From Nageia nagi (Eukaryota; Pinophyta), in the NCBI GenBank assembly GCA_050084985.1, contig JBITNC010000001.1:42904001-42968000 (forward strand): a stretch of DNA of 64,000 nucleotides. Direction: 5' to 3'. A program made the translations under genes and the position numbers. The notes below the pieces were generated by a model. The model was given only the letters and a program-made list of their open reading frames with translations, did no database searches and was not told the DNA's origin. This document shows, piece by piece, positions 35,996 through 47,643 of the stretch (its first letter is position 1; every line of letters begins with the position of its first letter).

Positions 35996-37380
35996 AAAAT
36001 TCATCAGAAAAAAAATAAAGAAAGGTAATCCTTCATCTCAAAAATTTGCTAAAAAAGAAGAAATTTTATATTTTAGAGACATATTAGTCATCCTAGAAAA
36101 AGGAGATTTAAGGAAGTTAATCCTACAAGAAACCCATCATCCTCCATATGTAGCACATCTAGGAGGAATGAATATGAGAGAAGACTTAAAATAGAACTTC
36201 TATTGGGATGAAATGAAGAAGGATATAGCAGAGTTTGTGAGAAGATGATTGAAGTATCAAAACATGAAAGTGAAACATTAGCATCCTAGTGGATATTTGT
36301 ATCTCCATGATATTTTGATATAAAAATGGCAAGTGACTTCTATGGATTTCATAGTTGGTTTACCAAAAATTAGATTTTATCATGACTTCCTATTATTTGT
36401 GGTTGATAAGTTAACTAAGGTTGCACATTTTATACCTAGTAAAACCATAGATGATGCCCTTATAGTAGCCAATAAGTTTGCACATAAAATCTTTAGATTG
36501 CATGGATTTCTTGAAGTAATAATCTCATATATGGATTTTAAATTCACTTGAGTATTCTAAAAATCATTACATAAGGCATTGGGTACAAAGTAAAATATGA
36601 GCTCAACTTATCATCCTAAGATAGATGGGAAGGTAGAGTATGTAAATAGAGTCCTTGAGGATATGCTCAAAATATATTACATGAAACAAAATACCAAGTG
36701 AAAATATTATTTTTATTTGGTTGAGTTCACATACAATAATGGCTATCATTCATCTTTAAGAATAGCTCTTTTTGAAGCACTGTATGGAAGGAGATGCAAA
36801 ACTCCTTTGACATGGGATAATTGGGAGGATCGAATGATAATTTAATTGAAAATTTTAAAGCAAATGGAGGAACAACTCAAGTCCATTCAATAAAAGTTGA
36901 AAGAAGATGCTAATTGACAAAAGATTTATGCTAATCTAAAGAGAACTCCTCAAGAATTTTTCATGGGTGATAAGATCTTTTTACAAGTTTGACCCATGAA
37001 AAGTACCATAAAATCAATTAAAGTGGATCTCTAATTTGTTGGTTTTTTTGAAATTGTAGAAAAGAAGAGTTCAATAACCTACAAACTTACCTTGCCATCA
37101 AGTTTATCCAAAATGCATGATATCTTTTATGTCTCCTTATTACAAAAATATGTTGCTAACCCTTCTCATGTTTTGGATTTCTCTAATTTGTAAATGTTGA
37201 ACCCTTATTTAATTGAAGTACTCCATGTTAGGATCTTAGCTTTTAGGATTAAAAAGCTAAGAAATAGAGAAATTAATGAATATGTAGTCTAATAGGATAA
37301 ATATTCTGAGTCATCTTTCGCATGAAAAGATACAACCATTATGAAAAGATATTTTCCATATTTATTTATTTGATTATGTG
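35996..37380 (+). pseudogene. Integrase and C-terminal chromodomain-type region, plus-strand element
   Basis: Seen: zinc-binding region with HHPPYVAHLGG-like words and FYWDEMKKDIAEFV (36120-36240), HPSGYLYLHD, then open at 36333: SMDFIVGLPK, VVDKLTKVAHFIP with a catalytic Asp, ANKFAHKIFRLHGF, and SSTYHPKIDGKVE. The C-terminal part has FVGFFEIVEKKSSITYKL, LPSSLSKMHDIFYVSLLQK (GPY/F-type module) and LAFRIKKLRNREINEYVV followed by a K-Y-F-P-Y-L-F end, the degenerate chromodomain-like tail of Tekay/del elements. Ends shortly before the polypurine tract. The same family occurs on the minus strand at 48490-52020. Confidence 0.88.
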
Positions 37381-37450
37381 AAATAGTTATAAAATTTATA
37401 TTTGTATATAAGAACACAAGAGACTATGTTCCTTTTAAAGAGGAGGTGTA
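37381..37450 (+). other. 3' untranslated stretch and polypurine tract, plus-strand element
   Basis: AAAGAGGAGGTG ends two bases before TGTCACGACCC. The purine run and the LTR start are in the standard arrangement for plant chromoviruses. Confidence 0.85.
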
Positions 37451-38639
37451 TGTCACGACCCACCTCAAAACACTATTTGATCTCGAGTACCATCAAAGAT
37501 TTGGATGGATCATGTTTGAGTAATGTTATAGTGATAATAGATTTGATAAAGAATTATGTATCATTTATGATGATTTGATACTAGTTTTGAGACGTTTTGA
37601 CATAGGTCATAGGTAACCTTGTGATGGAAAAGTGATCCAAAGACCTTAAAGACCAAAGGTGAATTAATGATATAAATGGAAAGGTACGAAGGAAAAAATG
37701 ATTGGCATTGGATCATTGACACACCCTAAGACCATAATAAATTATATAGTTGCATGTAGAATAATTGTTATGATTATTGATTTCTTAATAGAATTGTATT
37801 TAACAATGTGTGTGAATTAATCTTACCCTACAGGATGAGGTGACCGTTGTAGGTAAAAGGTGTGTTTCCCTTATTTTGTGTTTTTGAAATTCAAATTTAA
37901 AATGGAAAAAAAAAAAGAAGTATACTTTATTTAAATTTCAAAATTTATATAAGGTTATAAAAATAAATTTAATGAGGTAAAAATTAATTATGAATGCCCA
38001 TACTATTGCCACATAGGGCTAATAGTAAAACTACTATTAGAAAAAGACTAAAGTCTTCTTTTGGTATTGAAAGATATTTAATGATTAAGAAAATAATGAA
38101 GTAATAACCCTACTTAGTTTTGTTTTCTTATGTTAGGTATGGATAATAGTTAGCATTAATTTTTCAATTAATAAAAAAAGTTTTAAAGTATTTAATACCA
38201 TTTCAATCATCAACAACTTTAAATAAACTTACACCAAAAATTATTAAAGATGTGAGGAGACATTCATTTGAACACACTTGAATCTCCTTGGCAATAAATA
38301 AAGGGGTGGAAACTGAAACAAAACACCTAACTATCTATCTCTTATTATTTTATTGTTGTTATTCTCAAACTTGGGTGTAGAGTTACATGAAGAAAAGAAA
38401 TTCTCTTCTTTTTCCAAGACAAGATGCATTCTTTTGCATTTTTATAATGCCTAATGAAAGTAATCATATTTTGATATATTTAATAAGTTATATGAAAGTA
38501 ATATTTGATAAAGTTTCATAGAATTAATTTTTGTATATCATTTGAAAAAATATATTGATTATCTAGTTTGACACAATGCATGTAGTTGTTAGTACCTTGT
38601 CTTGTCTTTTAAAAAAAAAAAAGGAAAGGGATAGAATCT
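37451..38639 (+). repeat. 3' LTR (right end undefined) of plus-strand chromovirus-like element
   Basis: Starts TGTCACGACCCACC, a typical plant Ty3/gypsy LTR start. A TATA-like AATAAATAAA at 38293-38302 and a following A-rich to T-rich change suit a U3/R region. There is no second copy in the window, so the end is not fixed; I stop it where base composition changes at about 38640. No coding frames. Confidence 0.65.
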
Positions 38640-39700
38640 TATTAACGTCAAAATTTATTTTTTTATTTAAATTAATGGGAAATATCAAGCATAAATGTGT
38701 ATTATAGTATATTAACGAGTTTAGTCAATTAAATTTTATTGTGAGTATTTCATGGAAGCTTATACCTATGAAAAGAATCCAATCTTACTTTGACTATATG
38801 TATCCTCCCACGTTTTCTATGTGGTAATTTATAGCCATAATATTTGACGTAAAAAGTGTTTTTACTACTCTTTGGAGTATGGATTCATTATTAAGCATTG
38901 TTTATTCTTTCAATAACCCCTTTTTTTTGTGCGTCTATTTGTCAAATATTTCCCGGACGTCATGTCTTTCACATAACGTATTCATAAGCATAATATTCAT
39001 TGCAAAACCTTTTCAACTACGCTATCCACGCCGAAAAGGCACTCGTAAGCATAGTATCTATGAAGAAATCATTCAACTACTATTTGATGGATCTCCATAC
39101 TCCATCTTAAGTTTTCGCAGTATCATATATCGGTAAATTGCAGTAAAGATCGCAGAGTTTATTTTTGATTCATAATACTACGCCATTTATAATGCAATGT
39201 GTGCTACCATTAATAAAATTGTTGTAATGGTTCATAAATTTTGATCTCTGTGTATTGCATTCCAAACGCCCACAAAACTCAATATCCGCAATACGCTCCA
39301 TTACTTCCTTGTTGAACTTACGCAATGGTTTATATTGATAAGAATGTTGTTAAAAGTTGCAGAGTTCGGCCTTTATCTAACAATGGCATCATTGTCTCTT
39401 CCTTTACCTGAGTAGTCTTATAAATCGAATCAAATAGATCTATGTAATCGCCCATTTCACATAGGAAAAATCACAGATCTATGGTAAATATTGTAGTTTT
39501 TTTCTAAACGCTTGTTGCGCCCTCTTCCAGCGTACGAGCTTTGTGATATATAATGAATTCATTTAGATTGTGTTTGCATTAGGATTATTATTGAGTCATT
39601 GTAAATTTTTCCTGTCGCCCATAGTTCGCAAATATATCCACGATTGGAATGAAAATTGAATTGATCCGATTTGACAAAATTGGAGGTTTAATCTAATATT
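38640..39700. other. CpG-retaining segment with unassigned coding-like frames
   Basis: About 35 CpG dinucleotides in 1.06 kb by my count, against about five in 1.4 kb of the RT/RNase H region just upstream. Plus strand: one 85-codon ORF (38879-39136) containing QLRYPRRKGTRKHSIYEE. Minus strand: three successive open pieces with balanced composition, 39455-39330 (starting MGDYIDLFDSIYKTTQ), 39349-39170 (including VMERIADIEFCGRLECNTQR) and about 39180-39073 (ending RKLKMEYGDPSNSS). They overlap in different frames, as a frameshifted or intron-bearing gene would. I do not recognise the family and cannot tell which strand, if either, is coding. It could be a recent insertion, a host-gene fragment or unmethylated unique DNA. 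Confidence 0.5.
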
Positions 39701-40159
39701 ACACTATGTTACATTTTTACATTTAAGAAAGGAATCCTATTTCATTCTCCAATGGATTACCTTGTGAGATAATATAAAATAATTAAAAGATATTTTAATA
39801 AATATACTTTCGTTATAATAAAGTAATAAGAATGTTATTTGGTATTTAAATCATCGTTTGATAATATGATATAGATGAAACTCTTTAAATAATGAGAGAA
39901 TTATTGATAGAATATTAAAAAAAATGAGTGGAAATAAAAATGGTTAATTTTTGCTAGTAGAAAATAAAATTAATTTTTAAAGATGAAGATATATTAGAAT
40001 TATGAAATTGTTAGACTAAGGAAGGGAGGACCAATTCCTTCTGAGGTCCATGAGTATAGATTCGAAATGATAGACATTTTCATTATTGGTCAAAAAACTT
40101 TATATTGGGTTGTCATAATCCTCCTCCCTCCTAGTACTTGACCCATCCACCCAAGGTTC
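39701..40159. other. AT-rich sequence without recognisable features
   Basis: Returns to the AT-rich, CpG-poor background. No ORF of note and no repeat detected by eye. Confidence 0.5.
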
Positions 40160-40318
40160 ATGAAGATGCTCGAAGATAGATGGAGACGTTTGATGGCTGA
40201 AATACATGATCAAAACTATAAGGCATTGATGAAGTTGAACCTCAAGCCAATGGATATAAAATATCATGACTTAGAGTTGTATTTCTTTACGAGCTATGAT
40301 GTATTATCACTCTTGTAA
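40160..40318 (+). CDS. Short unassigned ORF, probably a fragment
   Basis: 52 codons from ATG to TAA: starts MKMLEDRWRRLMAEIHDQN and continues YKALMKLNLKPMDIKYHDLE. The balanced, amphipathic composition is unlike chance translations nearby, which are I/Y/N-rich. No start context or neighbour explains it. It may be a remnant of a retroelement-encoded or host protein; I cannot assign a family. Confidence 0.3.
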   Translation: MKMLEDRWRRLMAEIHDQNYKALMKLNLKPMDIKYHDLELYFFTSYDVLSLL

Positions 40319-42090
40319 GAACTTGTAATAAATCATGAAGCTTTGTAGTTTATTGAAGTAAATATCATTAATTTAAATGCTTATGGATGGATATGACCCT
40401 TCTACAATTAATTAATGCTTCTTATCTTAGAACTAAGAATGATCAATAAAAATGACCTTGTATTTATGCTGTGTGATAGATGATTTTATGAATTAGTTTT
40501 CATCTTTTTAATTATGCCTAGTTTATATACAAAAAGTAAATGATTTTACGAAATGGTTTATTTTGTAAACTATTAATTTAATGAATTCCTTTTTATTTCG
40601 AATGATATTATTCTAGGATTACATGAATAGGAGTAGGAATTAATATTTTTTGAGTAATACAAATTGACTAAGTAAATAATTTTACCAGGGCTCCTAAAGA
40701 AGTAAATCAATTAGGTCTTTAATCCCAATTAATCCAAAACTATCCCAACTATTTAGAAATAACTTTAAATTAGAGTTAAAGTTCCAAATGACAATTTATG
40801 ATCATTTGGGATATTTTAGGGACTCTTGAGATCAAATTGGGTACAAATGGGACCCAATGGGATTAAATGGGATCTTTTGGGATCCTTTAGGATGAATGCA
40901 AGAAAATGGAGGAGAACCTTTGCCAAGTAAACCTACACTGCTAGTCAATGAACAAAAAGGAATATTCTTTATGTGAGGACAACTTAGCACTGCATTACTT
41001 TTGTAGTAATAGTGGCTAAATCTTACCTCATAACTTATTGCTTTACATATGCATGATGACTTTTAAAAAGTAGATTCATATATGCAATATAATATGTATG
41101 GGATAAATAGAATTATGTGACTTTTTGAACAAGCCTATAACCAATACTTTTGATGTACACCTCATGAGTAAAGATGAATGGTGTTAATTCTTAGAAGTTA
41201 TGCATGGTATCTTGTACCCTTTTTACTATTTGGGAACATTAGTTTATGGTTAGTAGGCCATGAGTGGTTCTTTTATCGACACATTTAATAATAAATTAGA
41301 CTAAACAACCACGTGAAGATATTATTTAATATCCATGGTTCCCTTAGTTATGGGAACAAGGATGTCAGACCACATGGTGGGCCTAGCCAATAGTTATGGG
41401 TAGGCTAATGACTCATATCCTTTGATAGGTGAGTCAAGTGGGGATAGCAATTAGAAAAACTACTATTATTAGGTGAGGGTAATTAGTAGTCATACCACTT
41501 GCAATTAGTAGATAGGGGTATGATAATTATTCTATAGGTGATGCTACCCACTCATAAGGAAGTTTGCCTAGGATAAGCTATTTGATTTTTTAATATGGAG
41601 AGTTATCATCAAGTGATGATGCTAACTTAGTGGAAGTGCGATCTCTTAGGTGGTATGGGCCTTGAGTAGAAAACCATTACATCATGACTAGAAAGCCTAT
41701 TGCACATGGGACATGGAATAGGAATGGTGAAATTACTTTTGAGAAGTCTTTTCAATAAGGTGAATGTTGAGAAGTGAACACTAAAAAACTTTATCAAGGT
41801 TGGTTACCTTGGATTCTTAATCAATCTTACCATATGAGTGTTGAACTAGCTAGCAGCATTAGTAAGCTTAGGTGGGATCACCTGGTTCATTCCTAGAATA
41901 TCAAGTGTTAAACTAAAAAAAATTAAGTATAAAATTTAGGGATTTATTTGATGGAAATAAGTGGATGCATTACACATGATGATAGATCCTTCAATATTGA
42001 ATAAGGTACTTGACCTTAGGAGATTGAAAAGTATTAAACACCTAGTCTTCTTCTCCTCCTTTTTCCTTTATCCTTTTTTATCTTCTTAGC
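40319..42090. other. LTR-like or intergenic AT-rich sequence, no gene seen
   Basis: No coding pattern. 40800-40895 contains a G-rich run of near-repeats of AATGGGAYC and TTTTGGGATC. The style of 41160-41900 (GGTGAGTCAAGTGGGGATAG and similar) is like the noncoding LTR sequence of the neighbouring elements, but I could not define ends or a second copy. Confidence 0.4.
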
Positions 42091-43060
42091 TTCTTGTTCT
42101 CCTTCATGTACATGCTCCTTCACATAATTTATGGTAAAAATATCAGCTACTTATACATATTTCATAAGTTTCACCACATATATAGATGCATTGCTCTTCT
42201 CATCCTTTGTTCTTTAGGTTGGTGGCTTATTCAAAAAATTAGTCTTGTAGTGCCCTTTATTCTTATATCCATAGCATGTGATATCTGCAACATTATTTTT
42301 AGGACCATGATCTCTCCCTTGGGGTTATTTTGGCATTATAACTTCCTTTCCTTGTAAAATATTAATAGCCAATTATTCTATTTTATGAATCAAATCATCA
42401 TATTTTATTGAAGAAATAGAAATCATTGATATACTTGGTGTTGAAGGCCTTGCAATAACACTTGGTGTAGGAGGAACTATGATTTCTTTTGACTCTTTCT
42501 CCATGCATCCCTCTTTCCTCTTTTTATATCCTTATATTTTTCCATAATGGTAGGCCTTTCTTACTTCACCCTTTTTCAAATATCTTGCCACATTCCCAAG
42601 ATAAATTTCTTTGGAAATAGTCTATCAACATTATCGATGACTCCATCACTAAGATTCTTATTTCGAATTTGAGCCTCAATCTTCCTCCTCAACTATTTTG
42701 ATTGAGCATAGTACTCTCTAATCTTCTCATTTTCTCCTTAGCCTAGCTTGGTGATCTTGATCATGAGGTCAGATTACTTTTCACGTGGTCCAAACTCTTC
42801 ATGAAATCTTTCTTGAACTTGATCCTAAGAATTTTGCATAGCTTCCTCCAGCATCTCATACCATTAATGAGTTGCTCCATCAAGGAAGGTAGGAAGGAAA
42901 TCTACCCTTTATACCTTTATATTCAATCCATTGTAAATGCACAATCTCTTGAACTCTTACACAAATTCTTGAGCATCCTTATAAGATTGAGTAGCAAAAA
43001 TAGGAATTTTACCCATGGTAATAAAAGACTCTTATAACAACACATGACCACTAATGAGAA
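42091..43060 (-). pseudogene. gag remnant of a minus-strand Ty3/gypsy element
   Basis: Seen reading leftward: FATQSYKDAQEFVQEFKRLC, YNGLNIKV, LPTFLDGAT, WYEMLEEAMQNS, VQERFHEEFGP, EYYAQSK and a zinc-knuckle-like ITCYGYKNKGHYK (near 42270), in which the second Cys of the CCHC motif has become Tyr (C-Y-G-Y for C-Y-G-C). Several stops. This is the capsid-to-nucleocapsid part of Gag. Its LTR and primer site lie at 43061-44050; protease and pol are missing downstream, so the element is truncated at about 42090. Plus-strand ORFs in this interval (42094-42357 and 42801-43037) are mirrors of it. Confidence 0.78.
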
Positions 43061-43081
43061 ATGGTCCCGATAACAAAACCA
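43061..43081 (-). other. Primer-binding site of the minus-strand gag element
   Basis: Minus strand TGGTTTTGTTATCGGGACC follows the LTR end. It resembles the TGGTGCCGTTGCCGGGGA-type site used by many plant gypsy elements, allowing for transitions. Confidence 0.55.
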
Positions 43082-43624
43082 AAAATATCAACTATTTTAG
43101 CACACAAGTAAATATAATATTGATCCTTCCTCTTGCAATGATATTTCATCTCGATGCATCGCTCTAGTTAGTGGTAATGCAATTTAGACACTATGACCTA
43201 TACAATAATTATACAATGGAACAATGATATAATATTATTGATGAAAGTAAAGATACAAATATAATAAGCATTACAATGCAATGGTAAGAAACTCTCATCA
43301 TGATGATAGTAATGGAATTAGTTATCTCATGAGGAGTGCCACCACTTGCTCAACTCAACAACCAATCCAACACAACTACTATCACAACTTCATAAAGAGA
43401 TTCTTCTTACAACAAAAATCCAACCTTCTCTTCACTTGGATAATCATGAATACAATACAACACCTAACACACTTGTGACACTAAAACTCGAGACTCATCA
43501 CACATATATAAACTTCTTCACAACTCACTCATAACTTCAACTTAACTTGACTTGACTTGCACTTGACTCCCACTAGACTTGTTCTATAGCTTGCACTCAA
43601 CTTGCCTTACATGCCCATAGTACT

Positions 43625-43633
43625 CTATTTATA
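43625..43633 (-). promoter_or_regulatory. TATA box in LTR
   Basis: TATAAATAG on the minus strand, a near-perfect plant TATA box pointing toward the gag at 43060-42091. Confidence 0.55.
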
Positions 43634-43867
43634 GGCTAGAGAAGATGTCTAGATTTCTTTACAATTTGAATTTTAAAATACATTATATCTCCATCTCTAG
43701 AAATATCCATAAGATTTCACATAGATCTTTTGCTACATAACCCTTTTCTAGAAACCCCTTTTAAATATCAACAACTACTTCCTCATCATCCAATATCATT
43801 ATGCCACATAATCCTATGGATAATTTTAAAACATATATATTCTAGATATTACCCATGGATATTTCCT

Positions 43868-43982
43868 CCACTTACCATTAATTACTTTCACCATTTACTA
43901 TTTACCATTTAACGTTTTACCTTTTACCATTTACCATTCGCCTTTTACCATTTACCTTTTACCATTTACCATTTACTATTTT
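43868..43982. repeat. ACCATTT/ACCTTTT minisatellite
   Basis: A run of about 14 seven-base units of the form ACCATTT, ACTATTT, ACCTTTT and ACCATTC, starting near TTACCATTAATTAC and ending ACTATTTTATG, within the LTR upstream of its TATA box. Confidence 0.88.
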
Positions 43983-44094
43983 ATGTATAATTGAACTTCA
44001 CTAACTTAAAGCTCCCATAGTACACTTATACTACTAATCATTGTTACATACCTATCACTTTATTTTAGTTGCATTATTATTCCATTGCAACTAT

Positions 44095-44200
44095 AACTAT
44101 CACCATTATTTCATTGTGGTTGTAACTATAGCTTATTGGTGGGTACCATTATTCTATTATGGTTGTAACTATAGCTTATTGATGGGTATCATTATCTTAC
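44095..44200. repeat. Tandem duplication of a ~47-bp unit
   Basis: The unit TGGTTGTAACTATAGCTTATTGRTGGGTAYCATTAT occurs at about 44117-44155 and 44160-44195, with a more diverged copy before (TTGCAACTATAACTATCACCATTAT). The copies differ by two transitions. Confidence 0.85.
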
Positions 44201-44261
44201 ACAACAAGTTGGATGCTAAGAACTATTACTAATTTAGAGATATTATATATTTACTGAAAAA

Positions 44262-45576
44262 ATTTAATGATGATATCCCCTACCTATGTTTGATGGAGGA
44301 GAAAAGATTTCCTCTAGGGTATGGATGCAAAAACTATAAACTTACTTCTCTCTTCACCAAATTGATGAAAAAATGAATTAAGATAAATATAATATACCTT
44401 GATGGAATAGGCTTGTGAATGGTGGCATCATAGCCTAACTACCTTAGGCCATAGTGAAGTGAAGATATTAGAGGAATTCAGTAAGAGGGTATTGGTAAGG
44501 TTTGATCAAATACATAAAGAGGAATACTTTAAGAAGTTAGCTTTGCTCAAGTAAATTACAATAGTCAAATTTTTCATAGAATAATTTCAAAGGAATGCAA
44601 TCATTGTTCCAAATGTAGACAATGTAAGACTTTTGCAAGATCCCATAACATCATCACTCAAAGCCATTGATCCCCCAACATTAGCAACAACCATCTATAA
44701 GGCACTATTTCTCAAAGGATCTAGTAATTCGAATGGAATAAGTAGAAAGCCCATATTGATAGGGGTTCTAGGAGTACCTTTAAGAAAAGGACCCATAGGA
44801 GGAAAGCCTACATTTCTCCCTTAAAAACATGTGAGCAATCTAGATTCTTCAATATGGGAGGAACTAAGGAAGAAAAATATTTGCTTCACTTTCCAAAATC
44901 CATGGGAAAAAGCAAATATATGTGATATAAAAGTACAAAATCTATATCTCGAAGTCCTTGAGGTAAGAGAGGATACTAAGGAAGAGCTAGATACTTACCA
45001 ACAAAAATTCAGAGACATTAGAGGAGAACATTTCACCTTGAAGGAACCATCCCAATTTATGACCATTAAGGTGGAAGGATATGTTGATAACAATGATGTA
45101 GTAATACTAATTGATGGTGGAGCCACTCATAACTTTACCAATGAAGAGTTTGTAAGGGAAAAGCAATTCAATACTTAGTAATGACAAGGATTTTAGGTAG
45201 CCATTAGTAATGGTAGCACCACATAAATTCATAAGATGGTGGAGAAGATTAAAGTTAACATAGGGGATTATGTAATCACTAGAAATTTTTACATCCTACC
45301 CCTTGGAGGATTGCCATATCTAGTGATTTGAGTTCAATGGTTATATACACTTGGAGAAATTACCTCTAATTATAAGAACCTAGAAATTGAATTAAAGGTT
45401 CAAGGTCAAGAAATTATACTATGCAATATTAAAAAATGAAAGTTATTCAAAGATTCAAGCCAAAGTTTATTGATTCTAACTTTGTTCCAAAGTTCAGCTA
45501 TAAGGAAAAAGTAAATAAGGATCACAAGGACTCTGTTGTAATTGGAGATATTTTGAATTGCTGGGGGAAAAGCAAT
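44262..45576 (+). pseudogene. gag-protease of a pol-less Ty3/gypsy derivative
   Basis: Seen: PTFDGGE...VWMQKL, YLDGIA-WW-HSLTTLGH (44395-44450), LEEFSKRVLVRFDQIHKEEY, KLALLKQ (capsid core); then NICFTFQNPWEKANICD at 44879, corresponding to a CCHC knuckle with two Cys lost; then FTLKEPSQFMTIKVEGYVDN and VVILIDGGATHNFTNEEF with the protease active site (D-G-G for D-S/T-G); then LYTLGEITSNYKNLEI and the C-terminal words up to about 45560. After the protease the sequence reaches the polypurine tract with no RT, RNase H or integrase. The 44831-45178 segment is open. This matches the layout of gag-only (TR-GAG-like) non-autonomous elements. The 5' LTR is not found. Confidence 0.82.
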
Positions 45577-45592
45577 TTGGGAAGGGGAGAAT
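45577..45592 (+). other. Polypurine tract of the gag-protease element
   Basis: TTGGGAAGGGGAGAAT immediately before the LTR start TGTAATGATCC. Confidence 0.85.
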
Positions 45593-47104
45593 TGTAATGA
45601 TCCCATTTTTATGGTATTTTCCCCATTTCTCCAATGGAAAATGGGAACACTTAGTTTAGGGGTATTTTATTTAATTTTTGTATTTTAGTGGTAATTTAGC
45701 CCTTTATTTGTAAGTTTCACTTAGAGGATAATTAATTATTCTAATTATGGGATGTTGGACCTATTTTAGTTTATTAGAAGTGATTTTATATTTTAATATG
45801 CTAATAATTATGTAATTAAAAATATCAAGAAAATTATTAATTATAAATGTAATATTAGTCACCTAATTTGGGATGTTGTATATGTGAAGCCTTTATGATT
45901 ATAATATTAGTATTTAATGGGTCTCTTTTGCAATATTAATCCCTTTTAAGGTAGATCATGATGCTAAGGTGATTTCACCCACTATGAGGTACAGGAAGAC
46001 ATCCACACTTATATGTGGTACACCAAGAGGATTGAATCATTGATAGATGATATTTGGCATCCCTAGACACCATGGAATACCTTAAGGCTCAACTTCATAC
46101 TAAGAGTCTTATAAGGTGATTATGTGGATCCCAATATATATGGGAATCGCCCAATATAAAAATTTGCAACTATGATTCCTTGGATGTGTTCACACTCATC
46201 CTAAGACTCTCCATCATAGATGTTGGGTAGAAGAGTACATAGATCACACTTGTGCATTGTTGTATGAGATTAAATAAATCCCAATGCATTATCAATGATA
46301 ATTCTATAAAATAAGTATGTTTAGAAGATAAAGGTATTTGATTATTACTATGATTTGTCCTTCTTGGTTTGGGTGTTGCTCTTCCTTGATTCCATTCTTC
46401 AGGATGAGGTACCTATTGAGGCATGTAGAATAGGACTTATGTGGGTACACACTTGGGGGTTGGAGAAACCCAAGGGATGTTGGAATTACCTTTGTATTAG
46501 TATAACACTACTAATGGATCTCTAATATTCCACCACAACTATTGAATGATGAAGCCCTAGTGCAAGCCTTGTCATACTACGGATTTGATCCTTAGAGCAT
46601 CAATCCTCATACACATCTATTTAGAATTAAGATATATATTTTTATATCAATTATAATTTTTATTTGGCTCACTACATTACTATTTTGCATGCTCTTTTAC
46701 TGCATTTGGCTCTCTTTACTTAGACTTTAGATCTATGGCATATATTATTTATTTTGTGAGAGCTTGGCATCATTAGTCTAGATGTTGGCATTGTGGATGA
46801 TTATTGAATGTTTAATAGGATATTATTTCTCTCATAATTGGACTTTAGATATTTTCTATTATTCAAGGTTTTTTATTGCATATCATCACTCCCTAGCTAG
46901 ATGTGGGGTATTTTATGATTAGTTGATGTGATCTTGGTATTGCAGGTATGACATTAGCTTCTAGGGAGAATTTTTCCAATATTTGAGGCTTGGAGCATGA
47001 TTTCCCTCTTCTAGGGGTACTTTAACTATTTTTAAGTATTATTTTATTTGTATAATTTGAGGACTCACATTGAATTGAAGTGATCCCTAGTTTGGATCAT
47101 CACA
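45593..47104 (+). repeat. 3' LTR of the gag-protease element
   Basis: 1,512 bp from TGTAATGATCC to GGATCATCACA: 11-bp inverted ends with one mismatch and canonical TG...CA. The left border is fixed by the polypurine tract; the right border is inferred from the inverted end. Contains CAGGATGAGGT (46401), also present in the LTR at 37832, so the two LTR families are related. Confidence 0.82.
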
Positions 47105-47594
47105 TACCTCTAGCTTCTCAAGCTTTCCCATCCAAATATACTAATGTTCACAAAATGAAAAGGAGACCATAGTACACAAGACTCACTACATAAAAACAGA
47201 GAATAATATGATATGGTGATTCACTTAGACCAACTTAACAATCATCCAAACTAGATCAAATGTTTTTAGCATCCATTATAATACACTGAAATCATAACAT
47301 TTGAAAACATAAACCAAGAATGCGATGGTGAGGGAAAGAAACATATTCTAAGGTAGGGGATTACTTGTAGCAAAAGGGATATGTACTCATGGTAAACATT
47401 ACCTAACATCTCTATACTTGCGATCCCATATCCCTATCTTTTAATCCTATATCATTTTAAATAACATAGTTGACCAACATTATTCTCTAGAGTAAAAATA
47501 AAACATATACATAGGAGAAAATTTGTACAAGTAATTTTAAATAAAACAAACATAGAACTCTTTAGTATCCACAATGTGACTATTAATTAAAAAT

Positions 47595-47643
<49 letters not shown>

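Larger units (their letters stand above)
43086..44050 (-). repeat. 5' LTR of the minus-strand gag element
   Basis: In element orientation it starts TATGTAACAATG (or TGTAACAATG, 2 bp in) and ends GTTGATA just before the primer site. A TATA box CTATAAATAG sits inside. No second copy in the window. If the outer limits are right, its ends would be TA...TA, like the outer element's. The limits are inferred from one copy only. ORFs at 43281-43534 and 43730-43912 are chance. Confidence 0.6.

Noticed and set aside
38879-39136. 85-codon plus-strand ORF called as a gene
   Set aside because: Overlaps the minus-strand coding-like frames; neither strand can be preferred by eye, so it is reported only within the CpG-retaining segment.
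42094-43037. Plus-strand ORFs of 87 and 78 codons
   Set aside because: Mirrors of the gag on the minus strand, which has the zinc knuckle and capsid motifs.
43868-43982. Regular short repeats resembling an array
   Set aside because: Seven-base minisatellite without spacers; not CRISPR, and this is plant nuclear DNA.
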